The notes under the pieces: model-generated
The model's database searches: none
What the model saw: only the letters and a program-made list of their open reading frames with translations
What the model was told of the DNA's origin: nothing
Assembly: GCF_017939745.1 (NCBI RefSeq)
Contig: NZ_JAGKQQ010000001.1
Coordinates: 4,650,001-4,714,000, forward strand
DNA from: Gemmata palustris
Lineage (GTDB): Bacteria > Planctomycetota > Planctomycetia > Gemmatales > Gemmataceae
Length of the DNA stretch: 64,000 nucleotides
Reading direction: 5' to 3'
Made by a program: the position numbers and the translations under genes
In this document: positions 57,462-64,000 of the stretch, piece after piece
How positions within the stretch are numbered: position 1 is the stretch's first letter
How the letters are laid out: every line of letters begins with the position of its first letter

Positions 57462-58027
57462 GCCACACTCGCAACAGCCGGATTGCCCCGACCATCGGGG
57501 AGAACCGCAGACTTAGTTTTTATGCGAGCGTGTTCGGTGAAATTGCCCCCATCACCGAACGGGACGCAGCCGGCAAACTCGTGAGTTACCGCGAAGTGAT
57601 TCGCCCGGGTGCTTTTACAGAAGCACTTTGCTCCGAGGCGGAAGTGATCGCGAACATCGACCACGACGACAAGCAGACCTTTGCCCGCAGAAGTACGGGT
57701 GAACTCATCCTGCAGGAAGACCCGCACGGTTTGTTCGCAAGTTGCTACCTTCCCCCCGGTGAATTCGGCGACAGCATCATTTCACGAGTGGAACGGGGTG
57801 AACTCGATGGCTGCAGTTTCCGCTTTGGTTCGCTGAAGGACCGGCTGAACGGTGACCTCGTGGAACGGCTGTCGGTAACGCTGGCAGACGTGTGCATTTG
57901 CCGCAACACGGCGGCAGCGTACCACGAGACGACTGTACACTTGCGCCAAAACCAAGAACTGAAAAGAATGCTGAGTAGGATGCGAATTATAAAAATCAAA
58001 AACAGAATGTTAAGCACTAGATACTAA
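57458..58027 (+). CDS. Prohead protease (HK97 family)
   Basis: A 189-residue serine protease that processes capsid and scaffold during head maturation. Catalytic His69 (ANIDHDD) and Ser120 (LDGCSFRFG) are in the family setting; an acidic third residue is likely in the following strand. The start ATG overlaps the portal stop (ATGA) with AGGAGCAGC upstream. The last codons (SerThrArgTyr, stop) lie within motif copy 5. Confidence 0.9.
   Translation: MSHTRNSRIAPTIGENRRLSFYASVFGEIAPITERDAAGKLVSYREVIRPGAFTEALCSEAEVIANIDHDDKQTFARRSTGELILQEDPHGLFASCYLPPGEFGDSIISRVERGELDGCSFRFGSLKDRLNGDLVERLSVTLADVCICRNTAAAYHETTVHLRQNQELKRMLSRMRIIKIKNRMLSTRY
58015..58023 (+). promoter_or_regulatory. ACTANATA motif copy 5 (cactagata), upstream of the capsid gene
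   Basis: Inside the last codons of the protease gene, 19 bases before the capsid ATG at 58043. This gene also has a GGAGGA ribosome site between motif and start, which allows a short leader. Confidence 0.55.
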
Positions 58028-58042
58028 CAACCACGGAGGAAA

Positions 58043-59365
58043 ATGAGTACCAAGAGCCGCTCTAGCGCAGAAGAAATTCAGGGAAGCATTGACAGTCTAA
58101 TGGCGGAAGCCGACGCACTTCAGGCAAAAGAAACGCTCTCGCCAGAAGAGCAGTCACACCTCGACGAAGTCCTTTCGCAGATCGAACAACTTCAATCCGA
58201 CCTCGCAGCCGCCCAGTCGAGTCAGCGGTTACTTGCTGCCAAGAACCGGATGCAGCAGCCGACCCGACCCGCACCCAAGGTAGCAGCCACTCCGAAGCGC
58301 AACGATCGCGACGAGTTCAGCGAAGGTCTGCGGTTGTGGATGCTTTCCCGAACTGCAGAGCCCGACCATTCGAGCGAAGCACACTTCCGCACCCGCGAAG
58401 CCGGGTTCATGCTGGGTTCAGGGTCGGCAAAGATCAAATGCGACTACCGTGGACTGAATTTCAAACAGCGTACCATTCTCACCAAAGGCGGAAGCGGTAG
58501 CGGTGCTGAGTGGATTTACAAATCTTATTCAGATCATGTAACCGAGTACCTCACTTACTTCTCGCCTTTCGTCGGCACGCTCGCAACCGAAACGACTGGT
58601 GACGGGAACGCACGCGATTATTTTCGCATAGACGATACTGGACTTAAGTCCACATATTTAACCGCTTCAGCAGGTACGGATTCCAACCCGACCATTCCCG
58701 ATACCAACATCGCTTCCGCAGCCGTCACAATCAATACATTCGATTTGACAAGCGGATATCAGAAAATAAGCTACCAAGAGTTGAGGGATGCACACGCTGC
58801 CGTCGGCATTGTCGAGAAGATCGCAAAAGCCAACAGCAACAGCCACGCTCGCAAACTCGAAGACGAAATCCTGAATGCGAGCGGTAACGGTTCGACTGGC
58901 GTCCAAGGTTTGTTCGCGGTCGATAACGTGCTGACTCCGGTGACTTCCAGCAACTTCAACTCTGACGCACAAAGTTACCTGGAAGACATGTACTTCCGCA
59001 TTCCGATGCAGTACCGGCAGAACGCGATGTGGCTGTATAACGATGTGACCGCGAAGCGTTTGCGCAAGTACCTCAAGGATGCCGACAAGCGATCATTGTT
59101 CGACAAAAACATTGTTGACGGAGTTGAGTGGGACACGCTGCTCGGCAAGCGGGCTTACGTGAGTCAGTACATGGCGGACGATGTAATCCTGTTCTTCGTT
59201 CCCGACTTCTACATGTTACGCATGGTGGAAGGTCAACGCTTCGACACTTTGGTTGAGAAGTACCACCCGCACACTGCCTACTGCGGACTCATGAGTTTTG
59301 GCGGCGCATGGCTCGGACCGACCGGCGCAAGCGGTGCAGTCCACTCGCTCACGATCACAAGTTAA
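58043..59365 (+). CDS. Major capsid protein (HK97 family)
   Basis: A 440-residue capsid protein. About 8-70 is a coiled-coil scaffold (delta) domain rich in Glu, Gln and Leu that the protease removes; the HK97 fold follows, with an N-terminal arm, an E-loop near TKGGSGSGAEWIYKSY and the A-domain (RIPMQYRQNAMWLYND, LLGKRAYVSQYM, FYMLRMVEGQRFD). A terminator after the gene fits the high expression of capsid genes. GGAGGA lies eight bases before the start. Confidence 0.93.
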   Translation: MSTKSRSSAEEIQGSIDSLMAEADALQAKETLSPEEQSHLDEVLSQIEQLQSDLAAAQSSQRLLAAKNRMQQPTRPAPKVAATPKRNDRDEFSEGLRLWMLSRTAEPDHSSEAHFRTREAGFMLGSGSAKIKCDYRGLNFKQRTILTKGGSGSGAEWIYKSYSDHVTEYLTYFSPFVGTLATETTGDGNARDYFRIDDTGLKSTYLTASAGTDSNPTIPDTNIASAAVTINTFDLTSGYQKISYQELRDAHAAVGIVEKIAKANSNSHARKLEDEILNASGNGSTGVQGLFAVDNVLTPVTSSNFNSDAQSYLEDMYFRIPMQYRQNAMWLYNDVTAKRLRKYLKDADKRSLFDKNIVDGVEWDTLLGKRAYVSQYMADDVILFFVPDFYMLRMVEGQRFDTLVEKYHPHTAYCGLMSFGGAWLGPTGASGAVHSLTITS

Positions 59366-59416
59366 GAATAGTTTCAAGAAATATCATTTCCTGAATTCAG
59401 TGCTCAGGGGTGATTT

Positions 59417-59454
59417 AGCATCACCGGTTCTGGTTTCGCCGGTGGTGCTTTTTA
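59417..59454 (+). terminator. Rho-independent terminator after the capsid gene
   Basis: Stem agcatcaccgg (59417-59427) with ccggtggtgct (59439-59449), one wobble pair, an 11-base loop, and a run of T (59449-59453). Confidence 0.87.
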
Positions 59455-59469
59455 GTTTAAAGAAGAACA

Positions 59470-59478
59470 CACTACATA
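59470..59478 (+). promoter_or_regulatory. ACTANATA motif copy 6 (cactacata), 4 bases before ATG
   Basis: Sits after the capsid terminator and 4 bases before the ATG at 59483. A near-match ccctacata at 60982 lies upstream of the tail tube gene. Confidence 0.6.
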
Positions 59479-59482
59479 CGGT

Positions 59483-60058
59483 ATGCACCACTATTCCATT
59501 GAAATCACCGAGCCGCCCGAAAGCCTGGATTTAGTAACGCAACTGGTAGCCCACATCAAAAGCAACAACGGATCGTCCGAAGACGCCGAATTACAAGTGT
59601 TCCTTGATGCGGCTATGTCCGCATTCGAGCACGAAACCGATGGACGCATTGTCCTGTCCACGGGCTTTAAACAGTACTTCCCTTGCTGGGCAAAATGCTT
59701 TGAACTTGCACGGGGCAAGGTCACGGACATCGCCAGCGTGACCTACTTCGACGATGCCGACCAAGAGCAAGAGTTGACCTCTTGGATCGGGGACGCGACC
59801 GGCATCCCCGCTATAGTTTCCATAATTGACGGGGAATTCCCGGCACTAAGTGCCATGCCCCGACCGATCGCAATTGAGTTTACAGCGGGTTGGGTCGGAG
59901 TGGATTACTTGCCCGCAGAGGTGCGTGTCGCTGTGCTCCAACTTGCCGCGCATTACTACGCAAACCGCGAGAGTCATACCACGGATTCACTGAAGGAACT
60001 GCCGATGGCGTTCACTCGCGTCTGCAACAAATATCTCACTGGCTTGGCAGGAGTGTAA
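59483..60058 (+). CDS. Head-tail connector (adaptor, phiE125 gp8/HK97 gp6-like)
   Basis: A 191-residue protein with the adaptor layout: about 12-60 helical start (LVTQLVAHIKSNN, LQVFLDAAMSAFEHETDGRIVLSTGF), a strand part with FELARGKVTDIASVTYFDD, then IEFTAGWV and a C-terminal helix (VAVLQLAAHYYANRE). It forms the ring below the portal. Motif copy 6 lies upstream. Confidence 0.83.
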   Translation: MHHYSIEITEPPESLDLVTQLVAHIKSNNGSSEDAELQVFLDAAMSAFEHETDGRIVLSTGFKQYFPCWAKCFELARGKVTDIASVTYFDDADQEQELTSWIGDATGIPAIVSIIDGEFPALSAMPRPIAIEFTAGWVGVDYLPAEVRVAVLQLAAHYYANRESHTTDSLKELPMAFTRVCNKYLTGLAGV

Positions 60059-60059
60059 T

Positions 60060-60500
60060 ATGCAGAAATCTGGAATCTATAATTGCCGTCTGCAGTGGCT
60101 AAAGGGCTACCGAACCGTTGACGAGCAAGGGCAACAGGTGCTAACTGCTCAAGAGAACGGCTACCTTTGGGCGTCGCTAGAAGAAACGAACGGTCGAAAT
60201 ACTGCAGACTACGGGGCGAAGCAGCCCGGTGCGGATGTCACGATACTCTTGAAGGACGCCCCACCAGTCAGCACGGACGATTTGTTGCGGGACGAATCGG
60301 GGACGGTCTACCGCATCGAATCTATTTACGGCGCAAACAACGAGTTATCGCTGCAGGCGCACCGTAACGACAAACTCACTACAGATGTTAGCATTGCTGC
60401 GCATATCGTGGGGATCTCACGGATGCGGCAACATCTCACCATCGGTGTGCCTCTTGGTTCTTCGGACGATTTTTCCGCAGCACTCTTACTAGTTTTGTGA
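60060..60500 (+). CDS. Head closure / head-tail joining protein
   Basis: A 146-residue protein of the small stopper type (SPP1 gp16-like): YLWASLEETNGRN, ATILLKD-like strand DVTILLKDAPPVSTDD, then VYRIESIYGANNELSLQAHR. The usual fold ends near residue 110; the remaining 35 residues (SIAAHIVGISRMRQHLTIG) are additional. AGGAGTGTAAT forms the ribosome site. It abuts the adaptor gene by one base. Confidence 0.75.
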   Translation: MQKSGIYNCRLQWLKGYRTVDEQGQQVLTAQENGYLWASLEETNGRNTADYGAKQPGADVTILLKDAPPVSTDDLLRDESGTVYRIESIYGANNELSLQAHRNDKLTTDVSIAAHIVGISRMRQHLTIGVPLGSSDDFSAALLLVL

Positions 60501-60561
60501 AGCAAGAGGGGGAACGATTGGGATTTCAGCCTATTTCACCTGGACTACCGACCCGAAGACC

Positions 60562-60972
60562 GTGCTTGAGAAACTCAGTAAGGGCTTGCGAAACAAGGCA
60601 ATGCGCATTGCGCTGAACAAGGCTTCTTCGCCCGTCAAAGCGAAGATCGTTGCAGCAGCCCCAAACCGCTTCGGCTTCTTAAAGAAATCTATTCGCATCC
60701 GGTTACAGAACTACCAAAACAAGCAAGTTTGGGTTTCGGTCATTGGTCCGTCGCGGAGTTTCGTGAGGAAGAAAGGGAAGTTCAAACGCGGGAAGAAGAA
60801 GGGACAGCCGAAGAACCACCGACCCGCGAACTACTCGCACTTGGTAGACCAGGGCACACGATTCATCCGAGGCAGGCACTTCATTCAGCGTTCTTACGGT
60901 CGCGCGTTCCGCAGCACATTCATCATTGAACTCAGACGGCAAGTCGAATTGTTGCTCCCGAAACGAAAGTGA
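60562..60972 (+). CDS. HK97 gp10-like tail/head neck protein
   Basis: A basic 136-residue protein with a gp10-like core: LEKLSKGLRNKAMRIALNKASSPVKAKI, then YSHLVDQGTRFIRGRHFIQRSYG (HFI-x-x-(A/S) motif typical of the family). The coding frame continues upstream of the GTG at 60562 (AYFTWTTDPKT), where the only candidate codon beside a GGGGG ribosome site is ATT at 60517, so the real start may be a rare ATT. A neck or tail-completion role is expected. Confidence 0.78.
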   Translation: MLEKLSKGLRNKAMRIALNKASSPVKAKIVAAAPNRFGFLKKSIRIRLQNYQNKQVWVSVIGPSRSFVRKKGKFKRGKKKGQPKNHRPANYSHLVDQGTRFIRGRHFIQRSYGRAFRSTFIIELRRQVELLLPKRK

Positions 60973-61018
60973 GAAGCAGCCCCCTACATAGTTTTAAGAA
61001 TCGAAACTAGGGGGATCA

Positions 61019-61414
61019 TTGCCAGTACTCGGAGTTACAAGCAAAATAGAGTATCAAGTCGGGTCAAGTTGGGTGGCTCTCGCGGGGGTTAAGACTCTCG
61101 CGCTGCCTTCGATTTCTGTAACTAGCATAGACACTTCGCACCTTGGGCTGACTTCTTACCAGAAGACGATGATGCCCGGCATGATAACGAACGCTGCAAT
61201 TAGTGTGTCACTAGAATTCTCAGAATCCGCTTTCACCACACTTCACGGTATGCTCCGCGACATGGTTGATTGGCGCATCACATGTCCCGCCGACGAACCA
61301 GCCGTAGTCACCTTCTCAGGTTTCATCACAAAAATCGACACCCCGTTTTCCCCGGACGAAGAGGTGATGATCTCGCTGGAAATAACCCCGTCTGGAGATG
61401 TATCCATCGCATGA
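61019..61414 (+). CDS. Major tail tube protein
   Basis: A 131-residue tail tube protein with the phage tail-tube fold: start GVTSKIEYQVG, SISVTSIDTSHLGLTSYQK, then IPG-like MMPGMITNAAISVSLEF and a late FSGFITKIDTPFSPDEEVMI. Read from a TTG with AGGGGG upstream. Coupled to the next gene (ATGA). Tubes are stacked hexamers; length per subunit sets nothing by itself. Confidence 0.83.
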   Translation: MPVLGVTSKIEYQVGSSWVALAGVKTLALPSISVTSIDTSHLGLTSYQKTMMPGMITNAAISVSLEFSESAFTTLHGMLRDMVDWRITCPADEPAVVTFSGFITKIDTPFSPDEEVMISLEITPSGDVSIA

Positions 61415-61776
61415 GTACCAAAGAGAAACTAGCCAGCCTGAACGATGTCAAAGTCACGCCCTTTCCCGTTCCCGAGTGGGAAGAAGCGGGAAAGGGGCTG
61501 CACTTGCGTTCGCTGAAGGGTAAGGAATGGACTTCGGTTCTGCTCAAAATCGTTGAGTGCGAAAAGCAGTCACGCGGACTCGATGCGAACATCTGGATTT
61601 GCCTGTACTGCTTGTCCGAGCCGGACGGCACACGGGTATTCAGTGACGACGACTTCCCGATACTTGCGGAGAAGAACGGTGCAACGCTCAGTTGGATCGC
61701 GAGCAACGCCAGCGTGTTCGCCGGGTTGAAGGGGGATTCCGAAGCAAAAAAATCCTCGAAGAAGAACCCTGGGTGA
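61411..61776 (+). CDS. Tail assembly chaperone, G-type product
   Basis: A 121-residue protein that starts at an ATGA overlap with the tail tube gene. It is a mixed helical/strand protein of the G-type tail chaperone class, which escorts the tape measure during tail assembly. Near its 3' end is the slippery A-AAA-AAA at 61746-61752, the signal for making the longer GT product. Assigned mainly by position and the frameshift signal. Confidence 0.8.
   Translation: MSTKEKLASLNDVKVTPFPVPEWEEAGKGLHLRSLKGKEWTSVLLKIVECEKQSRGLDANIWICLYCLSEPDGTRVFSDDDFPILAEKNGATLSWIASNASVFAGLKGDSEAKKSSKKNPG
61746..61752 (+). other. Slippery heptamer for programmed -1 frameshift (A AAA AAA)
   Basis: Codons in the G frame are GCA AAA AAA TCC, so tRNA-Lys can slip back one base. 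After the slip the frame reads AAA AAA ATC CTC GAA and stays open to 62084. This produces a GT fusion of 224 residues. Confidence 0.85.
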
Positions 61777-62084
61777 TGCTCGAAATGCGGTTGTGTTTGG
61801 CACTGGGTTACCAGTCGCTCAAGCACTTCCGCGAGTGCTTCCCATACGACGAGATTCCACTTTGGGGCGAGTACATGCGTCGGGAAGGATTGCCTCTCCA
61901 GAGGCTAGAGGCAGCGATTGCGTTGTCAGGGGCTGCGAACTGTCAGGTTCACGGTGCGAAGGTGAGTGTGAAGCAGTTAATTCCGCACTTCGGGGAAGCG
62001 AAGACCCTGACCGGAAACGAGGCTTCGGTAGCACTGAAGGCGTGGGCAGTAGCGAGTAAGAAAAATACCAAAACAAAAGGATAA
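61752..62084 (+). CDS. T part of the tail chaperone GT, reached by -1 frameshift
   Basis: A 110-residue extension in the -1 frame, starting ILEEEPWVMLEMRLCLALGY and continuing as helices (FRECFPYDEIPLWGEYMRRE, RLEAAIALSG). The mix of G and GT is used in long-tailed phages such as lambda to hold the tape measure. A separate start at ATG 61776, overlapping the G stop, is an alternative but would drop the fusion. Ends 8 bases before the tape measure gene. Confidence 0.82.
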   Translation: MLEEEPWVMLEMRLCLALGYQSLKHFRECFPYDEIPLWGEYMRREGLPLQRLEAAIALSGAANCQVHGAKVSVKQLIPHFGEAKTLTGNEASVALKAWAVASKKNTKTKG

Positions 62085-62092
62085 ATTTAAGA

Positions 62093-63433
62093 ATGGCGTC
62101 GTCACTGGGAGAAGGTTCGCTCATCCTCACCACCAACAGCACCGGACTCGTTACGGGGCTGAAGCAGGCGAACGCCAAACTCAGCGAGTTCTCTGCTAAA
62201 GCCAAGGAAATGACGGCTTCAGTTGGGGGCAGCCTGGGGAATTTCTTGGAATTAGGCGGGAAGGCTGGAATTGCAGGCGTTCTCGCAGTAGGCGCAATAG
62301 AACTGGCGAAGAACATGGGCGGGCTGGTGACACGCTCGCAGATGTTCCACAACGAACTGGAACGGGGCGGAAAACTCGCTGCTGCTTGGAGTGAAGTCGT
62401 AGGCAAGGGCATCGAGCGAAGCCGCAAGGAACTCGAAGCAATGGCGGACATCCTTGGGACTTCCCAAGGCATCGAAGCGCAAAAGCGGCAACTCAAAACT
62501 CTCGACGACCAGTTGGCGAGCACTGCCCCGCAACTCAAAAAGGCACGCGAAGAAGTGGAACGCTGGCAAAGTGTCTGGGGGAAAGATACCAGCGTGATGC
62601 AAGCGTTTCTCATCGGCAGCAAAGAGGACTTCGCGCTGAAAGCGCAGAAGAAACTCGACGAGATCGAAACGGTTTACAAGCAGCGATTCGAGCGGGCACA
62701 GGAGTTGCGAAAGGGGCTGCTGGAGATCGCAGACCCGACCCAATCCATCGAAGCCACGAACGCACTCCGCAAATTTATTGTCGAAATGGACGATGCCGTA
62801 AAAGGCTTGACCGAGAATTCCGACATCATGAAACTGGAGAAGCTGAAAGACGCTTTCGGGTTTTCAAATGCTGATATCGGTGCTGCCAGACTCGCCGCTA
62901 TCAACAAGGAAATGGCGATAGCGAACGATGAACTCGATAGATTTGTTTCGTCGCAATACAGTTCGGACGTGAATGCGGACGTGCAGAAACTTACCGAACT
63001 TGCCGAACAGCACAAACTTACTGCGGAGCAAATCCAGAAAGGGCAGGACGCAATTTTCGCCAAGAACGACCGTGAAGCCCAGCGCTTCGCCCGGTCGCTC
63101 GAAGAAGACTTGGGGCTAATAAAGGGATTCTACAAAAAATCAAGCGAAGAGATCCAACTGCAAGACCTGATAGAGAAAGGCATTGATGAAAAGCACATCG
63201 CGCGAATCAAGCAACTGATTGCTTACAAGAAAGAGTTGGACACACCTTACCAGCCCTCGAAAGCGATTCAGGCAGGTTCAGCCGATGCGTTTTCACTGCA
63301 GAACAAGATTAAATTCGAGGAAGATCGGCGGTTCGGAATGAACCAAGAAAAATTGCTCAAAGAAATGGCGCAGAAGCTTCAACAAATCGTGATTGGGTTA
63401 GGGGCTTTAGATCGCTCCGCACCTGAAATCTAA
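62093..63433 (+). CDS. Tail tape measure protein
   Basis: A 446-residue mostly helical protein with long coiled-coil stretches (LKTLDDQLASTAPQLKKAREEVER, IETVYKQRFERAQELRKG) and one hydrophobic segment near 58-78 (GIAGVLAVGAIELAKNMGG). Position directly after the G/GT genes marks it as tape measure. At about 1.5 angstrom per residue (family rule) it predicts a tail of roughly 65 nm, short for a siphovirus. AT-rich, no ribosome site stronger than GGATAAAT. Confidence 0.82.
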   Translation: MASSLGEGSLILTTNSTGLVTGLKQANAKLSEFSAKAKEMTASVGGSLGNFLELGGKAGIAGVLAVGAIELAKNMGGLVTRSQMFHNELERGGKLAAAWSEVVGKGIERSRKELEAMADILGTSQGIEAQKRQLKTLDDQLASTAPQLKKAREEVERWQSVWGKDTSVMQAFLIGSKEDFALKAQKKLDEIETVYKQRFERAQELRKGLLEIADPTQSIEATNALRKFIVEMDDAVKGLTENSDIMKLEKLKDAFGFSNADIGAARLAAINKEMAIANDELDRFVSSQYSSDVNADVQKLTELAEQHKLTAEQIQKGQDAIFAKNDREAQRFARSLEEDLGLIKGFYKKSSEEIQLQDLIEKGIDEKHIARIKQLIAYKKELDTPYQPSKAIQAGSADAFSLQNKIKFEEDRRFGMNQEKLLKEMAQKLQQIVIGLGALDRSAPEI

Positions 63434-63444
63434 GAAGGGGGAAG

Positions 63445-64000
63445 GTGGCAACTTATGTAGAGTTACCAGAAGGGACAGCATCGACCGACAAAGACGGCAT
63501 CCGCCTTTACACTCGTGTCTTCCGCATCTACGGCTTAGACCCGGCTCAGCGCCCCGAATTCGGCATTGCCGGAATTCCAATCACCCGCTTTTCCGCGTAC
63601 CCAACTGACTCAGGTGCTTTGGCAGTCGGCGTGTCTTCTGCTTTTGTGAACGGCGAGTTGGGCATTCAGGATGTAAGTTACTCCTACACTTCGCGCCCCT
63701 GGGATTCGGGCATCGGTGCGGATGTCGAAACTGGCGGTGGTGGTGGCACTCCCCTTGAGCCGGGTCAATCAGACCCGACCGTTCAGCCAAATCCCCTGCT
63801 ACGTCCACCGACAATAAAATTCAGCCAAAACACCGTTCAAGTTCCGTTCACCAAAGACTTTGACCCTAGCGGCGCGAAAGCACTTAAGAATAGTGCAGGC
63901 GTCCCCCTGGAAGGAGAAGTCCGTGACGAAATCACGAGTGTTATCACAGTCAGTTTCAATAAGGCAGTTACCGACATCTCGGTAAAGCAGCAACAGTTCG
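63445..64000 (+). CDS. Tail protein, 3' end cut by the window
   Basis: A frame open to the edge of at least 185 codons. It begins at a GTG with AAGGGGGAA directly upstream, sequence VATYVELPEGTASTDKDG, then YTRVFRIYGLDP. A Gly/Pro-rich linker (ETGGGGGTPLEP) separates an N-terminal part from a part with PFTKDFDPSGAK. The position after the tape measure suggests a distal tail or tail-tip protein. Function not known. Confidence 0.75.
   Translation, partial: MATYVELPEGTASTDKDGIRLYTRVFRIYGLDPAQRPEFGIAGIPITRFSAYPTDSGALAVGVSSAFVNGELGIQDVSYSYTSRPWDSGIGADVETGGGGGTPLEPGQSDPTVQPNPLLRPPTIKFSQNTVQVPFTKDFDPSGAKALKNSAGVPLEGEVRDEITSVITVSFNKAVTDISVKQQQF

Larger units (their letters stand above)
52327..64000 (+). 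mobile_element. Left part of a prophage-like element (HK97-type head, siphovirus-type tail)
   Basis: Base composition falls and gene spacing tightens right of the terminator at 52295-52326. A complete head and tail module runs in one direction: small terminase, HNH, large terminase, portal, protease, capsid, connectors, tail tube, G/GT chaperones, tape measure. The right limit is beyond the window, and the left limit is uncertain: 51557-51900 is also AT-richer than the host. No integrase, repressor, lysis gene or att repeat was found here. Whether it is intact, a satellite or a domesticated particle cannot be judged from this part. Confidence 0.85.

Noticed and set aside
52327..64000. Gene transfer agent instead of prophage
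   Set aside because: A terminase-linked HNH gene and the non-GTA order (tail terminator first) favour a phage origin; the short tape measure keeps the question open, so it is not called either way beyond prophage-like.

Overview
The window is 64 kb of a high-GC planctomycete chromosome, most likely from the Gemmataceae. Four things point there: a HEAT-repeat protein carrying the short N-terminal domain TIGR02996 known from Gemmata-type genomes, a DUF1549/DUF1553 gene, an alternative complex III plus caa3 oxidase supercluster, and short GC-rich palindromes between genes. No rRNA, tRNA or CRISPR array was seen.

Layout. (1) 1-5107: two extracytoplasmic-function sigma modules side by side. An ECF41-type sigma factor (cut by the window edge) precedes an NmrA-like oxidoreductase; an ECF42-type sigma factor precedes a double YCII (DGPF) protein and a VOC protein, with a VOC-protein remnant between them. 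(2) 5108-15401: a repeat-bearing intergenic region, an alpha/beta-hydrolase/SGNH-hydrolase fusion, lysS with an overlapping small gene, the HEAT protein, a DUF4337-like membrane protein, a methyltransferase and a ComEA-like protein. (3) 15423-20391: a secreted protein of unknown function and hutI-hutG-hutU, three of the four steps of histidine breakdown; hutH is not here. (4) 20471-39454, all on the minus strand: a respiratory supercluster read as actA-B-C-D-E-F, a small membrane protein, a SCO protein, coxB-coxA-coxC-coxD, a diheme cytochrome c, ctaA, ctaB and a second SCO protein. It encodes a quinol:cytochrome c oxidoreductase, an A2-type caa3 oxidase, the heme A pathway and copper chaperones. 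(5) 39915-51556: DUF6496 and YqaE/Pmp3-like small proteins, a second diheme cytochrome c, a giant PQQ-like beta-propeller protein, a MoxR/DUF58 pair, a multipass membrane protein and a DUF1549/DUF1553 protein.

(6) From about 52.3 kb to the window end, base composition drops and gene density rises. This is the left part of a tailed-phage genome with an HK97-type head and a long non-contractile tail: regulator-like HTH protein, tail terminator, small terminase, HNH nuclease, large terminase, portal, protease, major capsid protein, two connector proteins, gp10-like protein, tail tube, G/GT tail chaperones with a -1 slippery site, tape measure and a tail gene cut by the edge. No integrase, lysis or repressor gene is visible, so integration and activity are not established.

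The most unusual signal is a repeated element, ACTANATA, usually CACTANATA. It occurs six times on the coding strand of the phage region, each just upstream of a gene, and in four cases ends only 4-5 bases before the start codon. It resembles a -10-only late promoter that would give leaderless or nearly leaderless mRNAs. All calls come from reading the sequence; no database search was run.
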